The notes beneath the pieces were generated by a model that worked only from the letters and a program-made list of their open reading frames with translations, was not told the DNA's origin and did not search any database. Below are positions 39,560 to 47,535 of a stretch of DNA of 64,000 nucleotides, piece by piece. The translations under genes and the position numbers were made by a program. The DNA comes from Panacagrimonas sp052386745 (GTDB lineage: Bacteria > Pseudomonadota > Gammaproteobacteria > Nevskiales > Nevskiaceae). The stretch spans positions 1-64,000 of the forward strand of contig JBQTJW010000002.1 in NCBI GenBank assembly GCA_052386745.1, read 5' to 3'. Each line of letters begins with the position of its first letter. The stretch's first letter is position 1.

Positions 39560-40000
39560 TCAATGCGTCACGCTGATCCGCCGCGGCTGCACCTGCGCGC
39601 GCTTGGGGATCACCACCTCCAGCACGCCATGCTTGCCGCTGGCGCTCACCGACTCGGCGTCCACGGTGTCGGGCAGCGCGAAGCGGCGGTGGAAACGGCC
39701 GGTGGCGCGCTCGACGCGGCGGCGCTCCAGCCCTTCGGCCTCGGTGGCTTCCGCGCGCGACCCCGAGAGCGTCAGCACGCCCTTTTCGAGCGTGACATCG
39801 ATGGCCGCCGGATCGAGGCCGGGCACGTCGGCGCGCAGCACGAAGCGGTCGGGATACTCGTGGATATCGACGGCGGGCGACCAGTCTGCGGTGGCGCCGG
39901 TGGACGGGTCGTTGGCACCCGCGCGGTCAAACAAGCGATTCACTTCCTGGAGCAATTCCTGGTGCAGAGACCAGGGCTGCTGGTAACGGACTACGGTCAT
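39560..40000 (-). CDS. Hsp20-family small heat-shock protein
   Basis: A 146-residue alpha-crystallin-domain protein. The domain runs from WSPAVDIHEYPDRFVLRADVPGL to HGVLEVVIPKR and includes the VTLEKGVLTLSGSR strand and the conserved LPDTVDAESVSAS region. Small heat-shock proteins hold unfolding proteins in an ATP-independent manner. The start is the ATG at 40000 with an AGGAGG site. A heat-shock-type promoter can be recognised upstream, and a J-domain co-chaperone lies downstream. Confidence 0.92.
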   Translation of the reverse strand: MTVVRYQQPWSLHQELLQEVNRLFDRAGANDPSTGATADWSPAVDIHEYPDRFVLRADVPGLDPAAIDVTLEKGVLTLSGSRAEATEAEGLERRRVERATGRFHRRFALPDTVDAESVSASGKHGVLEVVIPKRAQVQPRRISVTH

Positions 40001-40050
40001 GTCGGCCTCCTGGGCTGAGAGCAATCGCGGCACGGCGCCGCGTGCAGCAA

Positions 40051-40078
40051 ACCTAGGGCTCAGGGCCGCGGTTTCAAG
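40051..40078 (-). promoter_or_regulatory. Candidate sigma-32 promoter for hsp20
   Basis: On the minus strand CTTGAAA (40078-40072) matches the heat-shock -35 element exactly. After a 13-base spacer, CCCTAGGT (40058-40051) resembles the CCCCATnT -10. It lies about 50 bases before the hsp20 start, just past the end of orn. Confidence 0.55.
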
Positions 40079-40082
40079 GGTT

Positions 40083-40631
40083 TCAGGGCAGCTTGACGAA
40101 GAATTCGCGGTAGTGGCGCAACTCGGCCACGGAGTCGCGGATGTCGTCCATCGCCAGGTGCGTGGACTCCTTGGTGAAGGCCTCGGCCACGCCCGGCGAC
40201 CAGCGCCGGCACAGCTCCTTGAGGGTGGACACGTCGAGGTTGCGATAGTGGAAGAACTTCTCCAGCCGGGGCATGTAGCGCGCCAGGAAGCGCCGGTCCT
40301 GGCAGATGGAATTGCCGCACATCGGCGAGCGCCCCGGCGGCACCCAGCGCGCCAGGAAATCCAGGGTCTGGGCCTCGGCATCGGCCTCGCTGTTCGTGCT
40401 CTGGCGCACGCGCCCAGCCAGCCCGGAGCCGCCGTGCTGGCGCGTGTTCCATTCGTCCATGGCGGCGAGCTCTTCGTCCGACTGGTGCACGGCAAAGATC
40501 GGCCCTTCGGCCAGCACCTGGAGCTGGGAGTCGGTGACCAGCGTGGCGATCTCGATGATGCGATGCCGCTCGGGGATGAGCCCGGTCATCTCCAGGTCGA
40601 TCCAGATCAGGTTGCGTTCGTCGACGGGCAT
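40083..40631 (-). CDS. orn: Oligoribonuclease
   Basis: A 182-residue DEDDh 3'-5' exonuclease that degrades dinucleotides, including pGpG, to mononucleotides. The acidic residues are visible in LIWIDLEMTGL (Asp and Glu), in MCGNSICQDRRFL (second Asp) and in HLAMDDIRDSVAEL (His and last Asp). I take the ATG at 40631, which gives the family's standard length. A TTG 10 codons upstream has no suitable ribosome-binding site. It is divergent from the cystathionine beta-synthase gene, and its end abuts the hsp20 promoter. Confidence 0.93.
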   Translation of the reverse strand: MPVDERNLIWIDLEMTGLIPERHRIIEIATLVTDSQLQVLAEGPIFAVHQSDEELAAMDEWNTRQHGGSGLAGRVRQSTNSEADAEAQTLDFLARWVPPGRSPMCGNSICQDRRFLARYMPRLEKFFHYRNLDVSTLKELCRRWSPGVAEAFTKESTHLAMDDIRDSVAELRHYREFFVKLP

Positions 40632-40817
40632 GGCGGTGGTAGCGGTCTTGGCGTGTCGCAAATCCTAGCCGGTCTGCACGCGGCTGCACGCGGCGCGGGC
40701 GCCATTTCCGGGGCATTGCCGCGCCCGTCCGCCGGGCAAGGTCTTTGGCCGGACCGGCGGCCGGCCGAGGCCGGAACTGGCTAAGCTGGCGCCAGGTTCA
40801 AACGCAGGAGCCGGGAC

Positions 40818-42188
<1,371 letters not shown>

Positions 42189-42299
42189 ACGCGATCGAGC
42201 GGGGAGAAGGCGCGCGGCGCAGTTCACCAATGCACCCTGGCTCGGCACGGATCGGGGCAATACGTCCCCACGTGTCCTGCAGCGCCGGTACCGCAGACG

Positions 42300-42681
42300 G
42301 TGACAAGCGTCATCAGGCGCGTGCGGGTCGTCGACCAGAAGCTGGAAGCCACGGCCAAGGAGGTCAAGGAGATTCCACGCCTCAAGGAATCCGTAAATTC
42401 ACTGGAAACCCCTTTGGCCGACGCCGGGAGCACCATCGCCGAGTTCAAGCGCGAACAGGAACCGGCCGCCGCCCGCAGTCGCCGTACGCCTACAGTGCGA
42501 GCGCTACCACGCCGCCATCATCGAAAGACTCGACGCCCTGCTGGCCGAGCACGCAACGCTGCCGCCGGTCGCTCCTGGGCGCCTCTTAGGGCGCGCACCG
42601 GGGCGGTCTCCTGAGGAGGCATCGCGGGTCGACGACCCTCACATTCCTGCATTACATTGGCGTCTAAAATATATTAATTAA
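42300..42681 (+). pseudogene. Possible frameshifted remnant of a helical protein
   Basis: Starting at a GTG at 42300 one frame encodes a coiled-coil-like stretch (KLEATAKEVKEIPRLKESVN, EFKREQE). It then loses sense, and at about 42480 the sense appears to move to another frame (CERYHAAIIERLDALLAEHA), which stays open to a TAA at 42681. This suggests a single degraded gene for a helical protein of about 125 residues, perhaps of mobile origin. No family is recognised, and it may not be a gene at all. Confidence 0.3.
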
Positions 42682-42737
42682 TTGATTAATATTAATTTAT
42701 TGGTAAATCAAAGGGACTCGAACTGCGCGCATATAAT
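42665..42737. promoter_or_regulatory. A/T-rich island with a TATAAT box
   Basis: A run of almost pure A/T (ATATATTAATTAATTGATTAAT and on, 42668-42710) stands out sharply in this GC-rich DNA. It is followed by TATAAT at 42732-42737. It may be a UP-element-type promoter, a silencer-protein binding region, or residue of imported DNA beside the insertion sequences. What it would express is unclear. Confidence 0.35.
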
Positions 42738-42922
42738 CTCGCCGCAAAGATTAGGGATCGGTAAATCGCACCTTGTCATCGGCAGCGCTTGACCGGAAGT
42801 TGTCTGCTGCATGCAGATGTATGCATGCTTGGATCAGCATGGCTAGTCTCCAGGCCAAGATGCGCCGCGAGGTAAAAAAATGATCGGAGCCCTGCTCGTA
42901 CTGGTGGTACTGATATTACTTT

Positions 42923-43954
42923 TCCTGATTAGCGACGATCCTCAGCCAATCTGAGTACGGGTGCGGGATATGCTCGGGTAGTGGCGGAGGCTTGGATCAG
43001 GCGCTGGAGGATTTTTGCCAAGTCGTATCGCCGATTGAATCGATACTGCACCTCGGCCAGGTAGCGCGGCGCGTACGTGGCGAAATCGAAGGCATGGTAC
43101 GTCCCGTTGATCGCGGTCTTGAGATTGCCTAGCACCGTATTGACGTTGCGAAACTCGGGATGCAGCACCGACTCGCGGCCACTGCCGGTGCGAATCGCGT
43201 GATGCTCAACCACCTCGGCCGCCAGCCCCGCTCTGACACTGGGTAGCGCATCGCTGTACACCACCGCGTCCGGGTGAATCGCCCGGTTGGCCCAGTCCTG
43301 GATCGCCGCCTTGGTGAAACGCATCGCCTGGAAGCAGACCTTGTCAGGCTTTCCGTCGGCCGTGGTCTGCACGGCGGCCACAAAAGGGACCTTGTTCTTG
43401 GACCCCCGTCCCCGTGTTCCGGGCTTCTCGCCGCCCAGATAGGCGTCGTCAATCTCGATCCGCCCTTTCAACTGGCGCCCTTGCTCGCGATCCGCCATCA
43501 CCTGCATCAGCTTGTGTTTGAGCAGCCAGGCGGTGGGATACGACACGCCCAGGTGTCGCTTCAACTCCAGCGCCGAGACGTTGTTCTTGGATTGGGTCAG
43601 CAGATGCATCGCCAGAAACCAGGTCGTCAGCGGCAGCTTGGAGGCATCGAAGATCGTCCCCGACCGCACCGTGGTCTGGTGCCGGCAGCGGCAGCACTGC
43701 CAGTAACGACGGCCCTCCCGCTCGAAGCGGCTGGAGCGCTCGTCGCTGCACGCCGGACAGCGAAATCCTTGCGGCCAACGTGAGACTTCCAGTGCCTGCT
43801 CGCATTGTTCCACCGTGCCATAGCGTCGCTGGAACTCCACCAGCGACAGACCACGCTGAAATTGCACCCGGTTCATCGCCATCGCCGTCCCTCCGTCAGC
43901 CACCTTCTGCCCACATTATAAAATGATCCGGCTGAGAATTATTGCTAATCAGGA
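42923..43954 (-). mobile_element. IS1595-family insertion sequence (about 1.03 kb)
   Basis: Bounded by 25-base terminal inverted repeats, 42923-42947 and 43930-43954, which match at 21 of 25 positions (both start TCCTGATTAGC and end CTCAGCC). The flanking 8-mers are ATTACTTT and GTTAGTTT, 6 of 8 alike. This may be a decayed target duplication of the 8-bp size used by the family. It holds one transposase gene, whose last codons lie in the left repeat. It interrupts the A/T-rich region downstream of the cystathionine beta-synthase gene. Confidence 0.85.
42929..43882 (-). CDS. IS1595-family (ISXO2-like) transposase
   Basis: A 317-residue transposase. An N-terminal zinc ribbon (FRCPACSDE ... WQCCRCRHQTTV) is followed by a short linker (GTIFDASKLPLTTWFLAMHL) and the DDE-type ISXO2 domain. 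The domain holds IEIDDAYLGGEKPG, VVYSDALPSV and a C-terminal HHAIRTGSG-AEVQYRFNRRYDL region diagnostic of the family. I take the ATG at 43882 because GGAGGG lies 6 bases before it; a GTG 7 codons upstream is possible. It looks intact. Confidence 0.9.
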   Translation of the reverse strand: MAMNRVQFQRGLSLVEFQRRYGTVEQCEQALEVSRWPQGFRCPACSDERSSRFEREGRRYWQCCRCRHQTTVRSGTIFDASKLPLTTWFLAMHLLTQSKNNVSALELKRHLGVSYPTAWLLKHKLMQVMADREQGRQLKGRIEIDDAYLGGEKPGTRGRGSKNKVPFVAAVQTTADGKPDKVCFQAMRFTKAAIQDWANRAIHPDAVVYSDALPSVRAGLAAEVVEHHAIRTGSGRESVLHPEFRNVNTVLGNLKTAINGTYHAFDFATYAPRYLAEVQYRFNRRYDLAKILQRLIQASATTRAYPAPVLRLAEDRR

Positions 43955-44053
43955 GTTAGTTTGAAGGATGGGCTTGCCGAAACGATCCGATATTTCCGCT
44001 CGGTGGTGGGCGGCTGAGCTGCCCTCTGAATTTCGTCTTCCAACAGACCGCTC

Positions 44054-44944
44054 TTATGCCGCTTTTGGTTGCTGATTTTGTCGGTTGATCCAGTCATGCA
44101 AGAACTGAGTCGGCGAGCAGTAATTCAGCGTGGAGTGGCGGCGTCTCCGGTTGTAGAAGACGGCAATGTACTCGAACAGGTCGGCAGCGGCCGCTTCGCG
44201 CGTCTTGTACCGCGTGCCGTGAACCCGCTCGTTCTTGAGGCTGTTGAAGAAGCTTTCGGTCGGCGCGTTGTCCCAACAATTGCCCTTGCGACTCATCGAA
44301 GGCGTCATGCCGAAGTCGGCCAGTTTGGCCTGCACGACGCGGCTGGCATACTGACTTCCACGGTCGCTGTGAAAGATTACGCCCGGGTTCGGTTTGCGCC
44401 TGAACCAGGCCATCGCCAGCGCGTCGGTGACGATGTCAGCCGTCATCCGCGGCTTGATCGACCAGCCGATCACCTCGCGATTGAACAGATCGAGCACCAC
44501 GGCCAGATACAGCCAGCCTTCGTCGGTGGCGATGTAGGTGATGTCGCCGGTCCAGACCCGATCCGGCGCGGCCAGCGAGAACTGGCGATCCAGCACATTG
44601 GCCGCCACCGGCAGCGCGTGCTGGGAGTCCGTCGTGGCCTTGTAGCGCCGCTTGTGCCGCGCCCGGACCCCGTGGTCGCGCATCAGCCGCTCGACGCGAC
44701 TCAGGCCCACCGCATGGCCTCGGCCCTGCAACTCGCGATGCATGCGACGCGAGCCGTAGGCACCGCGCACCTCGGCGTGGATCGTCTTGATCACCACGAC
44801 CGCCTGTACGTCGCTCAGGCGCGTCGAACCCGGCGTGCCGCCACCCCGCCAGGCACGGTAGCCGCTGATGCTGACATCGAGCACCGTGCACATCTCCGGC
44901 AAAGGAAACCGATCGCGCTCCAGATCGATCCAGGCGTACTTCAC
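44054..44944 (-). CDS. IS3-family transposase OrfB (DDE integrase part)
   Basis: A 296-residue rve-fold integrase. The catalytic triad is present: Asp in VWTGDITYIATDEGWL, Asp in GVIFHSDRGSQYAS, and Glu in NAPTESFFNSLKNE. An HTH_21-type region (HRELQGRGHAVGLSRVERLM) precedes it. OrfB may start at a GTG (44944) overlapping the orfA stop as GTGA. More likely it is made as an OrfAB fusion (44054-45231) by -1 frameshifting at the A-run at 44974-44980, since this frame stays open upstream. Confidence 0.92.
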   Translation of the reverse strand: MKYAWIDLERDRFPLPEMCTVLDVSISGYRAWRGGGTPGSTRLSDVQAVVVIKTIHAEVRGAYGSRRMHRELQGRGHAVGLSRVERLMRDHGVRARHKRRYKATTDSQHALPVAANVLDRQFSLAAPDRVWTGDITYIATDEGWLYLAVVLDLFNREVIGWSIKPRMTADIVTDALAMAWFRRKPNPGVIFHSDRGSQYASRVVQAKLADFGMTPSMSRKGNCWDNAPTESFFNSLKNERVHGTRYKTREAAAADLFEYIAVFYNRRRRHSTLNYCSPTQFLHDWINRQNQQPKAA

Positions 44945-45231
44945 AGCGCATCCTTGGCGAAGTACGCCGTCGCTTTTTTTAAAATGGCCACATGCATGTT
45001 CGCCCGCGCAAGCTCCGCACGCAGCCGCGAAATCTCCATCTGCTCGGGCGTCACCGGCTTGCTTCCCGCACCGGTCAGCGTGCCCGCCTGCGATGCCTTG
45101 AACCCGTTTCGAAGGGTCTGCTCCAGCAACCCCAGCTCTCGCAAAGCAGGCGCCACGCCTACCTCCTGCGCCCGCTTCACGGCCTGCTCCTTGAACTCCG
45201 CCGTGTACTCTCGCTTCGGTACCTTTTTCAT
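44941..45231 (-). CDS. IS3-family transposase OrfA
   Basis: A 96-residue DNA-binding protein with a HTH_Tnp_1 fold (KREYTAEFKEQAVKRAQEVG, ALRELGLLEQTLRN) and a leucine-zipper-like C-terminal helix (EISRLRAELARANMHVAILKK) for OrfA-OrfAB multimers. One position of the usual LRNW motif is Gly here. Its end overlaps orfB. It supplies the N terminus of the OrfAB transposase after frameshifting. Confidence 0.9.
   Translation of the reverse strand: MKKVPKREYTAEFKEQAVKRAQEVGVAPALRELGLLEQTLRNGFKASQAGTLTGAGSKPVTPEQMEISRLRAELARANMHVAILKKATAYFAKDAL
44974..44980 (-). promoter_or_regulatory. Slippery A7 site for programmed -1 frameshift in the IS3 element
   Basis: The minus strand reads TTTTAAAAAAAGCG. 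In the orfA frame the codons are TTA AAA AAA GCG, so A-AAA-AAA-G allows tandem slippage into the orfB frame. The position near the orfA end is standard for the family. Confidence 0.75.
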
Positions 45232-45301
45232 TTCGTCTCGTCTCAGTCATCGATACTACGCATCGATCCTTGGAAGACGAAATCCGGGGGGCAGCTCAGG
45301 C

Positions 45302-45926
45302 TAAGCGGACCAAGCGTGCCCAGGATCCACCGACCCAAGGATGCGAATCGGGAACAGCGGGTACTCCAAGAAGGTCCTCGCTCCCAATCTGAAAAATAAT
45401 CAGTAAATCGCGGAAGCAGGTTGCAGAACAGCCACTGCTCTGGTTTGGCTGGCGGCCAGGACTCGACGCCGAGACCTGGTCCGGTCCGACTCGGCGGCAT
45501 TGCCTCCCGCCGTTGTCCATAAATTACGCCTGACAGCGGCGCTCGGACATTGATGTGGCCAAAGACTAGCGTCTCCCACGCTAAGAAGTTTCCCATGTTC
45601 ATCTTCTTCTATTTCCAGGATCTGGGCGCGCTGGTAACGGTACGTCCCGGCGGCGGATGCGATTGCATGACCGAAGAGAACACACGTTTCGAAGGTGGCT
45701 AGCGCTTGCAAGTGCCACCGACCATTCCGGATTTGAATACCCGAGCAACGCGAACTGGCGTAGCCTTTGTGAAGCCAGTATCGCCAGTGCGGCCATCGCC
45801 ACGGGGAAAAATCTTGTGCGATGGTTGATTTGTAGCAACACCTCCACCGTCGCCCTTCGGTGGCCATAGAATCAGTTCGCGACGATTTTCGTCCGCGGCC
45901 GGGATCGGGATCGGGAGGGGTGAATC
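45302..45926. other. Gene-poor stretch after the IS3 element
   Basis: About 625 bases. On the minus strand one frame (45602-45867) gives GRWHLQALATFETCVLFGHA and ILEIEEDEHGK, and a different frame (45302-45600) gives WETLVFGHINVRAPLSGVIYG and CNLLPRFTDYFSDWE. The change of plausible sense near 45600 suggests a frameshifted, decayed gene cut by the IS3 insertion. No family is recognised. A GGGATC iteration at 45901-45916 precedes the next gene's ribosome-binding site. Confidence 0.35.
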
Positions 45927-46559
45927 ATGACGAGCTGGTACGTCGGCGGTGCCTTGCTGGCCTTCGTGGCGGCATCTGCGGGCGCGCAGGAAAATTCAAG
46001 CCCGGCGGCTTCCACCCTGGACACGGCGCCGATCGAAACCGCAGTCTCCGCAAGCCCCTCCACTAGTGGTTCGGGACTGCGCCTGTACGCCGGCCTGGAA
46101 TACGACATGACCACGGTCGACTTCGACGAGGGCAAGCGCCGCGAGGCCTTCGGCGGCTGGCGGTTCGATTTCGACTTCTACAAGGTCCGCCTCGGTGCCC
46201 GACTGTTCGACGGCCTGGGGCTCGAACTGCACGCCGGCATACCCGCCAGCAAGGCCGGCGGCGACGAGCTGGAAACCAGGCAGTTCTACGCGCTGTACCT
46301 GGTACCCACCGGGGTATTGCTCAACGTGGTCGAGATTTCCGCGCGGCTCGGCTATGCCTTCACCACGGTCGAGAACGACCGCGCCAGCGCGGACCTGGAT
46401 GGCGCTTCGTTCGGTGCCGCGCTGGAAGTGCCGTTCCGGCTTTTTGGCGAGGGCCCGCCCAACTTCCGGGTGGGCGGCGGCGCCACCGTGTACCAGGCCG
46501 AGCGGGACGCGCGCGTGTTCGGCGTGCACGCCGGACTGCGCTTCGACTTCACGGTCTGA
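45927..46559 (+). CDS. Outer-membrane beta-barrel-like exported protein
   Basis: A 210-residue protein with a signal peptide (GALLAFVAASAGAQE), a Ser/Thr-rich linker to about residue 48, and then alternating strands typical of a small barrel (LRLYAGLEYDMTTVDFDE, GWRFDFDFYKVRLGARLF, FRVGGGATVYQAERDARVF, HAGLRFDFTV). A GGAGGGG site precedes the ATG. It resembles small outer-membrane proteins of unknown role found in many proteobacteria. It is followed 11 bases later by a DUF938 methyltransferase gene, with no evident functional link. Confidence 0.7.
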   Translation: MTSWYVGGALLAFVAASAGAQENSSPAASTLDTAPIETAVSASPSTSGSGLRLYAGLEYDMTTVDFDEGKRREAFGGWRFDFDFYKVRLGARLFDGLGLELHAGIPASKAGGDELETRQFYALYLVPTGVLLNVVEISARLGYAFTTVENDRASADLDGASFGAALEVPFRLFGEGPPNFRVGGGATVYQAERDARVFGVHAGLRFDFTV

Positions 46560-46570
46560 AAGGCCGCCGC

Positions 46571-47179
46571 GTGGACAAGCCCGTGGACAAGCCCCGCTCC
46601 CCCAGCTGCGAGCGCAACCGCGATCCCATCCTGGCGGTGCTGCGAACGGCTTTTGCCGGGAGCGAGCACGTTCTGGAAGTCGGCAGCGGCACCGGCCAGC
46701 ACGCGGTGCATTTCGCCGCCGCGCTGCCCCAGCTGCGCTGGCAGAGCTCGGATCGCGCGGAAAACCTGCCTGGCATCCGCGCCTGGCTGCTCGATGCCGG
46801 GCTGCCCAACACCCCCGATCCGCTGGTGTTCGACGTCAACCAGCCGGACTGGCCGGCCGGGCCGTACGACGGCCTGTTCACCGCCAACACCCTGCACATC
46901 ATGGGCTGGGACGAGGTGCAGTGGTTCTTCCGCCGGCTCCCGGAAATCCTGGATGCGCCGGCGACGCTCGTGGTCTACGGCCCGTTCAACTATCGCGGCC
47001 AGTTCACCAGCGCGAGCAACGCAGACTTCGACGCGCGCCTGAAGTCGGATGATGCGCGCCGCGGCATCCGCGACTTCGAGGCGGTGAATGCGCTGGCCGC
47101 GGCGTCCGGCCTGGCCCTGCTCGCCGACCACGCCATGCCCGCCAACAACCGCTGCCTGGTGTGGCGGCGCAGGGCCTGA
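46571..47179 (+). CDS. DUF938 class I SAM-dependent methyltransferase
   Basis: A 202-residue protein beginning with a GTG. The N-terminal RSPSCERNRDPILAVL is the DUF938 signature. The SAM-binding glycine loop is VLEVGSGTGQHAVHF, followed by the acidic QSSDRAENL strand. TANTLHIMGWDEVQWFF and VYGPFNYRGQFTSASNADFD are also family motifs. The methyl acceptor is unknown. A second in-frame GTG lies four codons later. It is convergent with the pterin dehydratase gene. Confidence 0.87.
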   Translation: MDKPVDKPRSPSCERNRDPILAVLRTAFAGSEHVLEVGSGTGQHAVHFAAALPQLRWQSSDRAENLPGIRAWLLDAGLPNTPDPLVFDVNQPDWPAGPYDGLFTANTLHIMGWDEVQWFFRRLPEILDAPATLVVYGPFNYRGQFTSASNADFDARLKSDDARRGIRDFEAVNALAAASGLALLADHAMPANNRCLVWRRRA

Positions 47180-47199
47180 GCGCTGCGCACCGGTACCGT

Positions 47200-47535
47200 T
47201 CAGCCCAGCAGGGCGTCCACCTTGGCGGCGCAAATGAAGTCGTTCTCGGTGAGGCCGTTGACCGCATGCGTCCAGTATTCGACGGTGCACTGCTTGTAGC
47301 CGAAGCGCACCTCCGGGTGGTGGTCCTCGCGGTGCGCCACGTAGATCAGCGCGTTCACGAACGCGGTGGTGTGGTAGTAGTTCTTGAAGTCGACGGTTGC
47401 CGTGATGCGCTGGCCGTCGGGCGTCAGCCGCCAGCGCGGCGCAAGCTCTTTGAGCAGCGTGGCCACGCGGGCGGCGTCCAGCGGCGGTACGCCGCCTTCG
47501 CAGGGAACGCAACGCTTTTCTTCAAGGGTGCTCAT
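47200..47535 (-). CDS. phhB: Pterin-4-alpha-carbinolamine dehydratase
   Basis: A 111-residue protein of the PCD/DCoH family, which dehydrates 4a-hydroxytetrahydrobiopterin during aromatic amino acid hydroxylation. The signature histidines are in NYYHTTAFVNALIYVAHREDHHPEVRF-type sequence (the HHP motif at about residue 74) and YWTHAVNGLTENDF. Its ATG overlaps the stop of the preceding 1420-residue membrane protein gene as ATGA, so the two are coupled. No phenylalanine hydroxylase gene is present in the window. Confidence 0.92.
   Translation of the reverse strand: MSTLEEKRCVPCEGGVPPLDAARVATLLKELAPRWRLTPDGQRITATVDFKNYYHTTAFVNALIYVAHREDHHPEVRFGYKQCTVEYWTHAVNGLTENDFICAAKVDALLG

Larger units (their letters stand above)
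44015..45298 (-). mobile_element. IS3-family insertion sequence (1284 bp) with GGC target duplication
   Basis: Terminal inverted repeats of 29 bases, 44015-44043 and 45270-45298 (26 of 29 matching, TGAGCTGCCC... and ...ATTTCGTCTTCCAA), frame the element. The flanking trinucleotides GGC (44012-44014) and GGC (45299-45301) are a 3-bp target duplication. It has two overlapping genes and a slippery A-run as expected for the family. Intact ends and a clean duplication point to a fairly recent insertion, 57 bases away from the IS1595 element. Confidence 0.93.

Noticed and set aside
42880..42954. A 24-codon hydrophobic peptide (MIGALLVLVVLILLFLIS start) with a GAGG site 7 bases upstream
   Set aside because: Its last third lies inside the IS1595 terminal repeat, and removing the IS would give a stop after 14 codons, so it is probably chance.
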